The notes beneath the pieces are model-generated. The model searched no databases, was not told the DNA's origin, and worked only from the letters and a program-made list of their open reading frames with translations. From Mycolicibacterium brisbanense (GTDB taxonomy: Bacteria > Actinomycetota > Actinomycetes > Mycobacteriales > Mycobacteriaceae): 64,000 nucleotides of DNA. The DNA lies in assembly GCF_001570425.1 (NCBI RefSeq), contig NZ_BCSX01000019.1:62001-126000 (forward strand), given 5' to 3'. The position numbers were made by a program, and so were the translations under genes. Below are positions 17,559 to 25,848 of this stretch, in pieces. Each line of letters begins with the position of its first letter. Positions within the stretch are counted from its first letter, which is position 1.

Positions 17559-18629
17559 ATGACCAATTCGACGCACTCGGTGCTCGCCATGATCGGTGAT
17601 CCGGTGCTGCGCGACGATGCCGATCGCGTTGCCGCGGCTGCAGGGGTGTCGCTCGTTCACGTCGGCGAACCGTCCAGCCGCAAGGCGTGGACGGCCGCTG
17701 CGGCAGTGCTTCTCGACGCCGACGCGGCGGCCCGCTGCGCCCGACGGGCACTGCCGCGGCGCGACCGAGTGACGCTCGTGAGCGCGGCTGCTCCTGCGTC
17801 CGCGGACTGGCAGGCTGCGATCTCGGTTGGCGCCCAACAGGTGTTGACCCTGCCTGCACAAGATGCCGAACTGGTGTCCGTGCTGTCGGCTGCCGCGGTA
17901 GCCGACGACGGCAGCAGCGGCCCGGTCCTGGCGGTCGTCGGATCCCGCGGTGGCGCCGGGGCTTCCGTGTTCGCCGCAGCATTGGCACAGACTGCCGCCG
18001 ACGGCGGGCCGGCGCTTTTGGTCGACGCCGATCCGTGGAGCGGCGGCATCGATCTGGTGATGGGCACCGAGGACGTGCCGGGCCTGCGCTGGCCCGACTT
18101 GGCACTGCAGAGCGGCAGGCTGGCCTTCCCGGCGCTGCGCGACGCCTTGCCACGCCGCCATCAGGTCAGTGTGTTGTCCAGCGGCAGAACGGGTGTCGAC
18201 ATCGACGCGGGTCCGCTCGGTGCGGTCATCGACGCCGGTTGTCGCGGCGGCGCGACGGTGGTGTGCGATGTACCGCGACGCTGCACGGCCGCTGTTGAGG
18301 CCGCGCTGGATGCCGCCGATCTCGTCGTTCTCGTGACGCCCGCCGACGTGCGGTCCTGCGCCGCAGCGGCTGCGGCCCGCCCATGGCTGCTGGCCTGCAA
18401 CCCGAATGCCGGTGTGGTGGTGCGTGGTCCCGCCCCGGGTGGGTTACGGTCGGCCGAGGTGGCGCGCATCGTCGACCTGCCGCTGTTGGCTGCCATGCGG
18501 CCAGAACCTGGCATCACCGAACTTCTCGAGCGCGGTGGCTTGCGGATGCGCCGGCGTGCACCGCTGTCCGGTGCGGCCCGGCGGGTGCTCACCGTGCTGG
18601 CATCGCATCCCGCGGGGGCGGCGGCATGA
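17559..18629 (+). CDS. ssd: Ssd, septum-site determining / CpaE-like protein
   Basis: A 356-residue MinD/CpaE-like protein (Rv3660c type). The N-terminal third resembles a degenerate receiver-like domain. A ParA-type domain begins near 125 with the altered P-loop GSRGGAGASVFAAAL, where both signature lysines are missing (KGGxGKT expected). ATPase activity is therefore doubtful. In tad loci CpaE localises the pilus machine; the M. tuberculosis protein affects septum formation. ATG 17559; the stop overlaps tadA's ATG (ATGA). Confidence 0.85.
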   Translation: MTNSTHSVLAMIGDPVLRDDADRVAAAAGVSLVHVGEPSSRKAWTAAAAVLLDADAAARCARRALPRRDRVTLVSAAAPASADWQAAISVGAQQVLTLPAQDAELVSVLSAAAVADDGSSGPVLAVVGSRGGAGASVFAAALAQTAADGGPALLVDADPWSGGIDLVMGTEDVPGLRWPDLALQSGRLAFPALRDALPRRHQVSVLSSGRTGVDIDAGPLGAVIDAGCRGGATVVCDVPRRCTAAVEAALDAADLVVLVTPADVRSCAAAAAARPWLLACNPNAGVVVRGPAPGGLRSAEVARIVDLPLLAAMRPEPGITELLERGGLRMRRRAPLSGAARRVLTVLASHPAGAAA

Positions 18630-19696
18630 CCGCATCGCTGATCGAGCGGGTACGTGAGCGGTTGGCGACCGAAGCAACCCCGCTGACGCCGGGGGTGGTC
18701 GCCGCGGCCATCCGGGCCGAATCCGGTGGGCTGCTGGGCGATACCGAGGTGCTGAGCAGCCTGCGGGTGCTGCAGACCGAACTGACCGGCGCAGGGCTGC
18801 TCGAGCCACTGCTGTCGGTCGACGGCACCACCGACGTGCTCGTCACCGCGCCGGACGCGGTGTGGGTGGATGACGGCAACGGCCTGCGCCGCACCACGGT
18901 CCGGTTCGCCGACGAGGCCGCGGTGCGCCGGCTGGCGCAGCGACTCGCGCTGCTGGCCGGGCGCCGCCTCGACGAGGCGCAGCCGTGGGTCGACGGCCAG
19001 CTCGCCGGACCTGGCGCGGCCACGGTACGGCTACACGCGGTGCTGCCGCCGGTGGCGGTCGGCGGCACGTGCCTGTCCCTGCGGGTCTTGCGGCCTGCCA
19101 CTCAGGATCTGGCGTCGCTCACCGCCTCCGGCGCCATTGCATCCGATGCGGCCGAGTTGCTGCGAGCGATCATCGATGCCCGCCTGGCGTTCCTGATCTC
19201 CGGCGGAACCGGGTGCGGCAAGACGACGCTGCTCGCGGCTCTGCTCGGTGCGGTACCCCCGAGCGAACGGATCGTCTGTGTGGAGGACGCCGCCGAACTC
19301 GCCCCGCCACATCCGCATCTGGTCAAGCTCGTGGCCCGCGGCGCCAATGTCGAAGGGATCGGCGAGATCACGGTCCGCGATCTGGTGAGGCAGGCCCTGC
19401 GGATGCGACCCGACCGCATCGTCGTGGGCGAGGTGCGCGGCGCGGAGGTGGTGGATCTGCTGGGTGCGCTCAATACCGGTCACGACGGTGGCGCCGGCAC
19501 TGTGCATGCCAACAGCCCTGCCGAGGTACCGGCCCGGCTGGAGGCCCTCGGTGCGCTCGGCGGTCTTGGTGCGCCCGCGCTGCGCAGCCAGGTTGCAGCT
19601 GCCGTGTTATCTGTAGGTCGGTTGCGGGTGTCCTCGACTGTCGCTGACGGTGATCGGGATGGTGTTTGCGACCGTGGGCGACATGCTTATCTGTAG
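18626..19696 (+). pseudogene. tadA: tadA/cpaF secretion ATPase, 5' part, cut by transposon
   Basis: Type II/IV secretion-system ATPase powering Flp/Tad pilus assembly. Codons 1-326 are authentic and include Walker A (GGTGCGKTTLLAAL), Walker B (RIVVGEVRGAE) and the His box (GTVHANSPAE). At 19605/19606 the transposon begins, adding 30 foreign codons before a TAG at 19694. The missing C-terminal ~60 residues lie at 31467-31649. The N-terminal domain and catalytic core would still be made, but the C-terminal helices needed for hexamer packing are lost. Confidence 0.9.
19606..19696. repeat. Left-end repeats of the transposon
   Basis: TTATCTGTAG occurs at 19607-19616 and 19687-19696, 80 bp apart in the same orientation. 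The outer copy matches the right end better (10 of 11 against 9 of 11), and only the outer copy as boundary restores the tadA frame. The inner copy may be a second recombinase-binding site or a relic of an earlier end. The sequence from 19697 to 19795 has no gene and no recognised motif. Confidence 0.75.
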
Positions 19697-19795
19697 TGCT
19701 GTACTCGATGATCTGCGCTCTGCGGGGCGGGTTTTGGCGGATCGGTGTGAATCGGGAATGCCGCGTGTGACTGTGGTTGAAATTTCTTAGCGCTG

Positions 19796-22700
19796 TCAGG
19801 TTGTGGCGGTGGCTGGTTGTGGTGTTGGTGTGGGGTGTGTTGTGGGTGTGGTGGGGCGTTGTGGCCACCAGCTGGCTTGGCGGAGCAGGGTGGCGATGGC
19901 TGGGACGGTGAGGGTGCGTACGAGGAAGGTGTCCAGCAGTAGTCCGCAGCCGATGATGAGTCCGGTTTGGATCATGATGGCTACCGATCCGATCATCAGG
20001 CCGAACATGCTGGCTGCGAAGATGAGGCCGGCGGAGGTGATGACTGAGCCGGTGGTGGCTACGGTGCGCAGCACGCCGACGCGGATGTTGTGGGTGGATT
20101 CTTCGCGGAGTCGGGATACGAGCAGCATGTTGTAGTCGGCGCCGACGGCGACGAGGATGATGAACGCTAGTAGTGGTACGGGCCAAGCGATTTGGTGGCC
20201 GAGGATCCATTGGAAGACGATGACTCCGATACCGAGTGAGGCCAGGTAGTTCAGCACGACGGTGCCCAGCAGATATAGCGGGGCGATCAGGGCGCGTAGC
20301 AGGGCGATGAGGATGAGTCCGACAATGACCAGGGTGGCGATGGCCAGTTGGGTGAAGTCGGATGAGAGCAGGCGTTGGATGTCGGAGTTGACGGCGGGGA
20401 ATCCGGCGACCGAGACGGTGGCGTGGTCCAGGGAGGTGTTGGGGCGTGCGGTGTTGGCGACGTCGGTGATCTGGCGGGCCAGGTTCATCGCCTCGCCGCT
20501 GTAGGGGTCGGTGTTGGTGTCGATGGCGAAGCGGGCGGTTTTGCCGTCGGGTGAGAGGAAGTGTTTGGCGACGTCGGCGAATTGGCGGTTGTCGAAGGCT
20601 TCGGGGGGCAGGTAGAAGCCGGTGGCGGCATCGGATCCGGCGGTGGCGCGGGCGGAGTTTTGCAGTTGGGCCGCGATTTGACTCATCCCGGACAGCATTT
20701 GGATGTTGCTGTCGGCCAGGGTGTGCACGCCGGTGGCCAGGGCGCGTGCGCCGGAGGCCAGTTGGCTGATGCCGTGTTGGAGTCGGCCGATGTTGGCGGT
20801 CAGGTTTTCGGGGTTGCCGAGGGTTTTGAAGGCGTTGTTCATGGTGGCCACGGTGTGTTGCACTTCGGTGAGGGTGCCGGTGACGGTGGCGTTGGTGGCC
20901 GGGTTGTACTGGTCGCCCAGGGTGGCGAGTTGGGTGAAGAATCCGTTGTCGCGCAGGGTGGTCAGGATACTGACCTGGTCGCGGATCTGGGTGCATTGCG
21001 GGGTGGTGATACACCACGGTGAGGTGTTGAGTGCGGTGACGAGCGGGTCGAGGGCGGCGATGGCGGTCTGGGCGCGTTCGGCCAGGGGTCGGATGCCGGG
21101 GCCGGCTTGGATGGCGGTGTCGACCTCGGGTGCGGTGGCTGAGAGTTGTTGCAGCAGCGGGCCGAAGCGCTGCATGTTCTCACCGGCGGCGCCGGCTTGG
21201 GTGAGTACACCGCCCAGGGGGGTGAGCGCGGTGCGCACGGTGGTGTCGAGTTGGGCCAGGCCGTCGGCGAGTTGGTCGGCGCCGTGGGTGAGCTTGTCCA
21301 GGTCGGTGCGCCGGTCGTTGCCCTGGGCGACCGAGTCGGCCATCTTGTCGCCGATTTGTCCGTTCTGCCAGGACAGTTGGGCTTGGTCGAGGCGTTGCCC
21401 GGCCGGTCGGGTGATCCCGGAAACACGTGTCACGGCCGGGATTTGGGCGATGCGTGAGGCCATCTCGTCGAGGTCGGCCAGGCCTTTGCCGGTGCGCATG
21501 TCGGTCGGGTTTTCCACGACGAGGAATTCGGTGATGACGACGTCTTTGGGGAAATGGCGGTCCAGCAGCTGATAGCCCTGGTTGCTGGCGGTGGTGGGGG
21601 GTTGTCCTTGGCGGTCGTCGTAGCTGATGGTCATGGTCGCCGCGGCCGCTGACAGTGCCACCAGGATGGTCAGGCTGATGACCAGCAGCGGCACCGGGCG
21701 ACGCACCACGGCCACGGCCACGCTGTTCCAGTAGCGGCGGGTGCGGTCGGGTTTGGGTTCGCCGATGCCGCGGGTGGCCGCCAGCGCCAGCACCGGCGGC
21801 AGCAGGGTCACGGTGGCGGCGAATCCGACTGCCACGGCGACCGCGCAGGCCGGACCGAGGCCGGCGAACACACTCAAGGTGGCGAACACCATGGCCAGAA
21901 AGGCCAGGGCCACGGTGCCCGCCGAGGCCAGGATGACTCGGCCGATGCTGGCGGTGGCCGCGATGACCGCCTGCTCGGCGGGCACCTGGGCGCGGCGTTG
22001 TTCGTGGTAGCGGCTGATCAGAAACACGGTGTAGTCGGTGCCGGCGCCGAGCAGGATCGCGGTCATGAACGCCACGGTGAACTGCGAGACCGGCATGCCG
22101 ATTTCCCCCAGGGCAGAGAGCACCCCACGCCCGACGGCCAGGCTGATCCCGATCACCAGCAGCGGCAGCAGCGCGGTGAACACCGACCGGTACACGATCA
22201 GCAGGATCAGCGCGATCAGCCCGGCGGTGGCGATCGAAATGAACACCAGGTCGTGCTCGGCTGAGGCGATCTGATCGGCGAACGTGGCCGGTGGCCCTGT
22301 CACATAGGCCGTGGTGGACGTGTTGGCGAATGCCGTGTCGGTGAGATCGCGCACGGCTTGCACGGATTCGGCCGCGGTGGGATCACCGAGCGTGCCGGCC
22401 ACCCCGACCGGCAGATACCAGGCCTTGCCGTCACCGCTGACCGCCTGGGTTCTGGTGACCGGGTCGGCCAGCAGATCCTGGACCAGCAGGACATGGTCGT
22501 GATCGGCGCGCAACCGCCCCACCAGATCCTGATAGCGCAGCTGATTATCGGGGGTCAGACCGGCCGGGTCTTGCATCGCGACGAACAGCATCGTCTTGGA
22601 GCCCTGCTCACCGAACGCCTCACTCATGCGGTCCACGGTCTGAAACGAGGGCACATCACGCGGGATCAGATCGACCGACTGTTGGCGCACCACCGTCTCC

Positions 22701-22882
22701 AGCTGCGGGAACAGCAGCGCCAGCACCACCGCGGCCGCGATCCATCCACCGATCACCAATGCCTTGTGGCCCACCGTGAACGCCGCGAGCCGACCCAACC
22801 GGGCGCTGTATTCCGAAGATCCGGACAGATCGACGCCGCGCCGGCCACGGGAAGGCCCAGCATCTCCGGTTCGATCGCCCAT
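19796..22882 (-). CDS. MmpL/RND-family transporter (transposon cargo)
   Basis: A 1028-residue inner-membrane RND exporter. Two halves each contain a large extracytoplasmic loop and a helix bundle. The proton-relay Asp-Tyr pairs are seen in GAGTDYTVFL (about residue 283) and VGADYNMLLVS. ATG 22882 is chosen because GGGAGG precedes it; a TTG at 22897 would add five residues. An operator overlaps the promoter at 22907-22933. The C-terminus is Pro/Thr-rich. No mmpS partner is present. Substrate unknown: export of a lipid, siderophore or drug are all possible for the family. Confidence 0.9.
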   Translation of the reverse strand: MGDRTGDAGPSRGRRGVDLSGSSEYSARLGRLAAFTVGHKALVIGGWIAAAVVLALLFPQLETVVRQQSVDLIPRDVPSFQTVDRMSEAFGEQGSKTMLFVAMQDPAGLTPDNQLRYQDLVGRLRADHDHVLLVQDLLADPVTRTQAVSGDGKAWYLPVGVAGTLGDPTAAESVQAVRDLTDTAFANTSTTAYVTGPPATFADQIASAEHDLVFISIATAGLIALILLIVYRSVFTALLPLLVIGISLAVGRGVLSALGEIGMPVSQFTVAFMTAILLGAGTDYTVFLISRYHEQRRAQVPAEQAVIAATASIGRVILASAGTVALAFLAMVFATLSVFAGLGPACAVAVAVGFAATVTLLPPVLALAATRGIGEPKPDRTRRYWNSVAVAVVRRPVPLLVISLTILVALSAAAATMTISYDDRQGQPPTTASNQGYQLLDRHFPKDVVITEFLVVENPTDMRTGKGLADLDEMASRIAQIPAVTRVSGITRPAGQRLDQAQLSWQNGQIGDKMADSVAQGNDRRTDLDKLTHGADQLADGLAQLDTTVRTALTPLGGVLTQAGAAGENMQRFGPLLQQLSATAPEVDTAIQAGPGIRPLAERAQTAIAALDPLVTALNTSPWCITTPQCTQIRDQVSILTTLRDNGFFTQLATLGDQYNPATNATVTGTLTEVQHTVATMNNAFKTLGNPENLTANIGRLQHGISQLASGARALATGVHTLADSNIQMLSGMSQIAAQLQNSARATAGSDAATGFYLPPEAFDNRQFADVAKHFLSPDGKTARFAIDTNTDPYSGEAMNLARQITDVANTARPNTSLDHATVSVAGFPAVNSDIQRLLSSDFTQLAIATLVIVGLILIALLRALIAPLYLLGTVVLNYLASLGIGVIVFQWILGHQIAWPVPLLAFIILVAVGADYNMLLVSRLREESTHNIRVGVLRTVATTGSVITSAGLIFAASMFGLMIGSVAIMIQTGLIIGCGLLLDTFLVRTLTVPAIATLLRQASWWPQRPTTPTTHPTPTPQPATATT

Positions 22883-22906
22883 CCCCACGCCTCCCAAGAA
22901 ACGAAA

Positions 22907-22933
22907 CTATCGGTATCGCTACGATACTAATAG
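22907..22933. promoter_or_regulatory. Operator 1, upstream of the MmpL gene
   Basis: Perfect inverted repeat GTATCG-CTA-CGATAC (22913-22927) within a longer imperfect dyad CTAT..ATAG. It lies 25 bp upstream of the MmpL ATG and overlaps any possible -10. The segment CGATACTAaTAGT (22922-22934) matches operator 2 in 12 of 13 bases. A TetR-type target by size and symmetry. Confidence 0.75.
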
Positions 22934-23006
22934 TCCCACACGAGGATCGGAAGGGCCGCGCCGACCTTTCGGGCCATGGTTGCGGCTGGGCGCGGTGGGG
23001 GGTGAA

Positions 23007-23432
23007 TTAACTTGCGGTGTCCTCAGATTCGTCGTCGGGCAGGTCGTGGCGCACCACCCGCACCCGCCCGCGGGGCAGGCATGCCATGTAGCCGTGGCGT
23101 TTGCCGTAGAGCTCCCAGGAGGTCGCGGCCTCCTGGGGGGCGACATCGATGCGATGCCCGCGGGAAAAACCCAGGTGCAACCCGCCGCCCTCGTCGCACC
23201 ACGCCCCCGTGCACACCGCGCCGGCCAGGTCCAGCAACGGACGCTGCTGGACCGAGACGTTGCCCGGGTCGATGAGGACCTGCTCTTCGGGATAAGACGA
23301 TCCGATCGGCGGCAGGGTCAGCCGGATCGGGGTGGCGATCACCAATTCGTTGTAATCGTCGAGGTCGAGCACCAATCCGTCGCGCAACGAGACACGCTGA
23401 ACGGTGCACCGCTCGATCCAGGGGGTATGCAT
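23007..23432 (-). CDS. DUF6188-like protein (transposon cargo)
   Basis: A 141-residue soluble protein. Repeated beta-strand-like segments with LVLDLDDYNELVI and LHLGFSRGHRIDVAPQEAATSWELYGKR resemble DUF6188 proteins of actinobacteria, which have no known function. ATG 23432 is preceded by AAGGGAG. Its promoter contains operator 2, so it is controlled apart from the MmpL gene but probably by the same repressor. A 6-bp inverted repeat (CGACAC/GTGTCG, 23446-23463) sits in the leader. Confidence 0.65.
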   Translation of the reverse strand: MHTPWIERCTVQRVSLRDGLVLDLDDYNELVIATPIRLTLPPIGSSYPEEQVLIDPGNVSVQQRPLLDLAGAVCTGAWCDEGGGLHLGFSRGHRIDVAPQEAATSWELYGKRHGYMACLPRGRVRVVRHDLPDDESEDTAS

Positions 23433-23469
23433 GCCCGGCTCCCTTCGACACGTCGTTGTGTCGCTTTAT

Positions 23470-23507
23470 GGTACTGGGAGTAGCGCAGCGATACTACTAG
23501 TATCGCT
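23470..23507. promoter_or_regulatory. Operator 2, upstream of the DUF6188 gene
   Basis: A perfect 9-bp inverted repeat AGCGATACT-ACT-AGTATCGCT (23487-23507) overlaps the last codons of the first tetR gene. The 35-bp stretch 23470-23504 equals the reverse complement of operator 3 in 29 of 35 positions. The element is positioned to repress leftward transcription of the DUF6188 gene. Confidence 0.8.
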
Positions 23508-24129
23508 AAGTGGTGGTGTGGGTGCCGTGCACCAGCTGTCGGGTTGTGCGGTCGATGCGTTCGCGGGCCAGGTCCGCATCGATCCGGCCGCCGATGACGG
23601 CGATCAGGTTGGCCAGCCACACGTCGGCGATCAGGCTGGCCACGTCCCGGTCATGTGCGCTGGGTGTGGGCCCGCCCAGGGCGCGGGCCAGCATGTCCTC
23701 GATCACCGCGACAGCGTGCTCGATCGCGCTGGTGGCCTCGGTGTCGGCCACGACGAACGCACGCACCATCGCCTCGGTCAGGTGCGGGTTGGCCTGCCAG
23801 GCTGTGTGCAGGTGGGTGGTCAACCGCCCCAGCCGGGCCTGCGGCGCCAGTTCACCGGTACTCCAGACGAATTCGGTGTCGAGACGTTCGAATTCGCGGG
23901 CCAGCACCGTCACCAGCAGATGGCTTTTGGATCGGAAATGCCGATACAGCGAGCTGGCGGCAATGCCGGCCTGCGCGGCCACCGCACGCATCTGCACACC
24001 GTCAAAACCGTGTGCTGAGGCCACCGTCCACGCGGCATCCAGGATCGCCTCGCGACGCGCCCACACCGAGGCCGCCGGCCGGCGCGGGCGCCGCACCCGG
24101 TCCCGGGGTGCGGCGGTGGGCGCGCTCAC
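23506..24129 (-). CDS. TetR-family regulator 1 (transposon cargo)
   Basis: A 207-residue TetR regulator. The N-terminal HTH is visible around AVAAQAGIAASSLYRHFRSKSHLL. The C-terminal ligand domain contains a conserved-looking WLANLIAVIGGRID helix. Its start overlaps the stop of the thioesterase gene (24126-24129), so both come from the operator 3 promoter. A likely candidate for the repressor acting at operators 1-3. Confidence 0.9.
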   Translation of the reverse strand: MSAPTAAPRDRVRRPRRPAASVWARREAILDAAWTVASAHGFDGVQMRAVAAQAGIAASSLYRHFRSKSHLLVTVLAREFERLDTEFVWSTGELAPQARLGRLTTHLHTAWQANPHLTEAMVRAFVVADTEATSAIEHAVAVIEDMLARALGGPTPSAHDRDVASLIADVWLANLIAVIGGRIDADLARERIDRTTRQLVHGTHTTT

Positions 24130-24638
24130 CGCGACCCCGCGTCGGGGCCGGCGCCACCGTAGCGGGCCAGCTCGGCGAACAACTCCCCGAAACCGCTGAT
24201 GTCACCGTGGGCGGCGAAATGGGCCGCATCCACCGTGATGAACACCGCCGAGGCGGTGAACCGGGTGACACCGTCCACGCCGACCCCCACCCCGTCCACA
24301 TGCAACGCCCGGCCCTCGCGGGTGGCGATCCGCGCGGTCAGCCGATGCGTACATCCCAACGGCACCGGCTGCAGATAGTCCACCGTCAAACGGCGCGTCA
24401 CCGCCGGGGTGGCCGCGATCCACAACGAAAACCCCAGCACGTCATCACAGGCCGCGGCGATCGCGCCACCGTGTGCGAGCCCCGGCGCACCGATATGACG
24501 CTCATCGAACACCAGATCAGCGAACACCTCATCGCCGCACCGAAACACCTCCAGCTGCAAACCGTGCGGATTGTCCGGCCCGCAGCCCATGCAGGTCGGC
24601 GTGTGTGACGGCAACCGCTGCGGCTGATCAGCACCCAT
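24126..24638 (-). CDS. PaaI-like hotdog-fold thioesterase (transposon cargo)
   Basis: A 170-residue hotdog-fold protein. The segment FDERHIGAPGLAHGGAIAAACDD shows the HGG signature of the PaaI group, whose members hydrolyse acyl- or aryl-CoA thioesters. The N-terminal CMGCGPDNPHGL motif is typical of a PaaI subgroup. ATG 24638 follows GGAGG. Pairing with an RND exporter suggests the system handles an acyl or aryl compound. It is co-transcribed with TetR 1. Confidence 0.85.
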   Translation of the reverse strand: MGADQPQRLPSHTPTCMGCGPDNPHGLQLEVFRCGDEVFADLVFDERHIGAPGLAHGGAIAAACDDVLGFSLWIAATPAVTRRLTVDYLQPVPLGCTHRLTARIATREGRALHVDGVGVGVDGVTRFTASAVFITVDAAHFAAHGDISGFGELFAELARYGGAGPDAGSR

Positions 24639-24693
24639 CACGGCCTCCTCACACCCGGGCAGCCCCGCCACCGCGTCCCGACCCGGGACCGCC

Positions 24694-24728
24694 GGTACTA
24701 GCAGTTTCGCTGCGCTACTATCGGTACC
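24694..24728. promoter_or_regulatory. Operator 3, divergent promoter of thioesterase and tetR2
   Basis: Imperfect dyad GGTACTAG..CTATCGGTACC spans the 143-bp gap between the thioesterase-tetR1 operon and tetR2. Its reverse complement aligns with 23470-23504 at 29 of 35 bases, including an uninterrupted 13-base block (AGTAGCGCAGCGA). Confidence 0.78.
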
Positions 24729-24781
24729 ATAACCGGGAGAGCGGGGGCAACGCACCGGCGATCGGAACACCAGGAGGTCAG

Positions 24782-25441
24782 GTGGGGACAGAACCCGCGG
24801 CGGCACCCGACGACGAGGACGACGTCGACCCGCGCCGCACCCGATCGCGCACCCGACTGCTCGACGCCGCGGCCAACCTGCTCAAAACCGGTGGGATCGA
24901 AGCCGTCACCATCGACGCGGTCACTAAAGCCTCCAAGGTCGCCCGCACCACCCTCTACCGCCACTTCAACAGTTCCTCACAACTGCTCGCGGCCACCTTC
25001 GAACGCCTTCTGCCCCAAGTCATCCCGCCCGCCCCGACCAGCGGCACCCTGCGTGAGCGGCTCATCGAACTGCTCTCGCGCCAAGCCGACCTGTTCGCCG
25101 AAGCGCCGCTGCACGTCACCACCTTGGCCTGGGCCGCGTTGGGCCCCACCGAAACGCACGACAGCGACAGCGATACCGGCCAACACGCCACCGCCAGCAT
25201 GCTGCGCACCCGGGTGATCGAGCAGTACCGGCGGCCTTTCGACGAAATCCTGCACAGCCCCGAAACCTTCGACCAACTCGGCGAACTCGACATCGAACTG
25301 GCACTGTGCCAACTGGTCGGCCCCCTGGTCTTCGCCAGAATGACCGGCCTACGCGCCATCGGCCACCACGACTGCACCCGCATCGTCGACGACTTCATCA
25401 CCGCGCAAACCACGCAGCGACCCGCACAACCAGCCAGCTAG
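24782..25441 (+). CDS. TetR-family regulator 2 (transposon cargo)
   Basis: A 219-residue TetR protein. The HTH is seen in DAVTKASKVARTTLYRHFNSSSQLL. GTG 24782 follows a strong AGGAGG site. The C-terminus is a typical helical dimer/ligand domain rich in acidic residues. Divergent from the thioesterase-tetR1 pair across operator 3 and convergent with tnpC, overlapping its stop by 4 bp. The two TetR proteins differ along their length, so they may sense different ligands. Confidence 0.9.
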   Translation: MGTEPAAAPDDEDDVDPRRTRSRTRLLDAAANLLKTGGIEAVTIDAVTKASKVARTTLYRHFNSSSQLLAATFERLLPQVIPPAPTSGTLRERLIELLSRQADLFAEAPLHVTTLAWAALGPTETHDSDSDTGQHATASMLRTRVIEQYRRPFDEILHSPETFDQLGELDIELALCQLVGPLVFARMTGLRAIGHHDCTRIVDDFITAQTTQRPAQPAS

Positions 25442-25848
25442 GAGTTGGTGTCCGGGTGGGGTTTGCCGGCCAGTTGCCCGTGCAGGGTCGCGATGATGTG
25501 GTCGCGTTCGCGCAGTTGGGCTTTCAGGTCGGCGATCTGGGCGTCTCGTGCCTTCAGGCGGGTCCGTAGCGCGGTGATGATGCTGCTCTCGGTGTCGGTA
25601 GCCGGTGGTGGCGGTGGATCGGGGGCGGCGGCCAGCGGCTGGGTGGTGCGGATCTGTTCTCGCAGTTGGGGGCGGCGGTGGATGACGCTGCGTGACACTC
25701 CGGCGTGGCGGGCCAGGCTGCTGACGTTGATGTCGAGGCCCTGCTTGCGCATCTTCTTCAGGGCCCGATCGATACGGGCCTCGACGTCGGCGCTGCGTTT
25801 GCGGGCGCTGGCCTCAAGGGCGGTGAGGGAGGCGGGGGTGACGGTCAT
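25438..25848 (-). CDS. tnpC: TnpC-like transposition accessory protein (DUF6262 type)
   Basis: A 136-residue protein. The N-terminal half has an HTH-like segment (DINVSSLARHAGVSRSVIHRR). The C-terminal third is a probable coiled coil (RTRLKARDAQIADLKAQLRERD). In Tn554, TnpC is a small protein that sets insertion frequency and orientation. ATG 25848 overlaps the tnpB stop (ATGA). Usual family size is about 120-140 residues, so it appears intact. Confidence 0.85.
   Translation of the reverse strand: MTVTPASLTALEASARKRSADVEARIDRALKKMRKQGLDINVSSLARHAGVSRSVIHRRPQLREQIRTTQPLAAAPDPPPPPATDTESSIITALRTRLKARDAQIADLKAQLRERDHIIATLHGQLAGKPHPDTNS

Noticed and set aside
19686..19696. Inner TTATCTGTAG copy as the true left end of the transposon
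   Set aside because: It matches the right end less well and would leave 80 extra bases in tadA after excision; the outer copy restores the frame.
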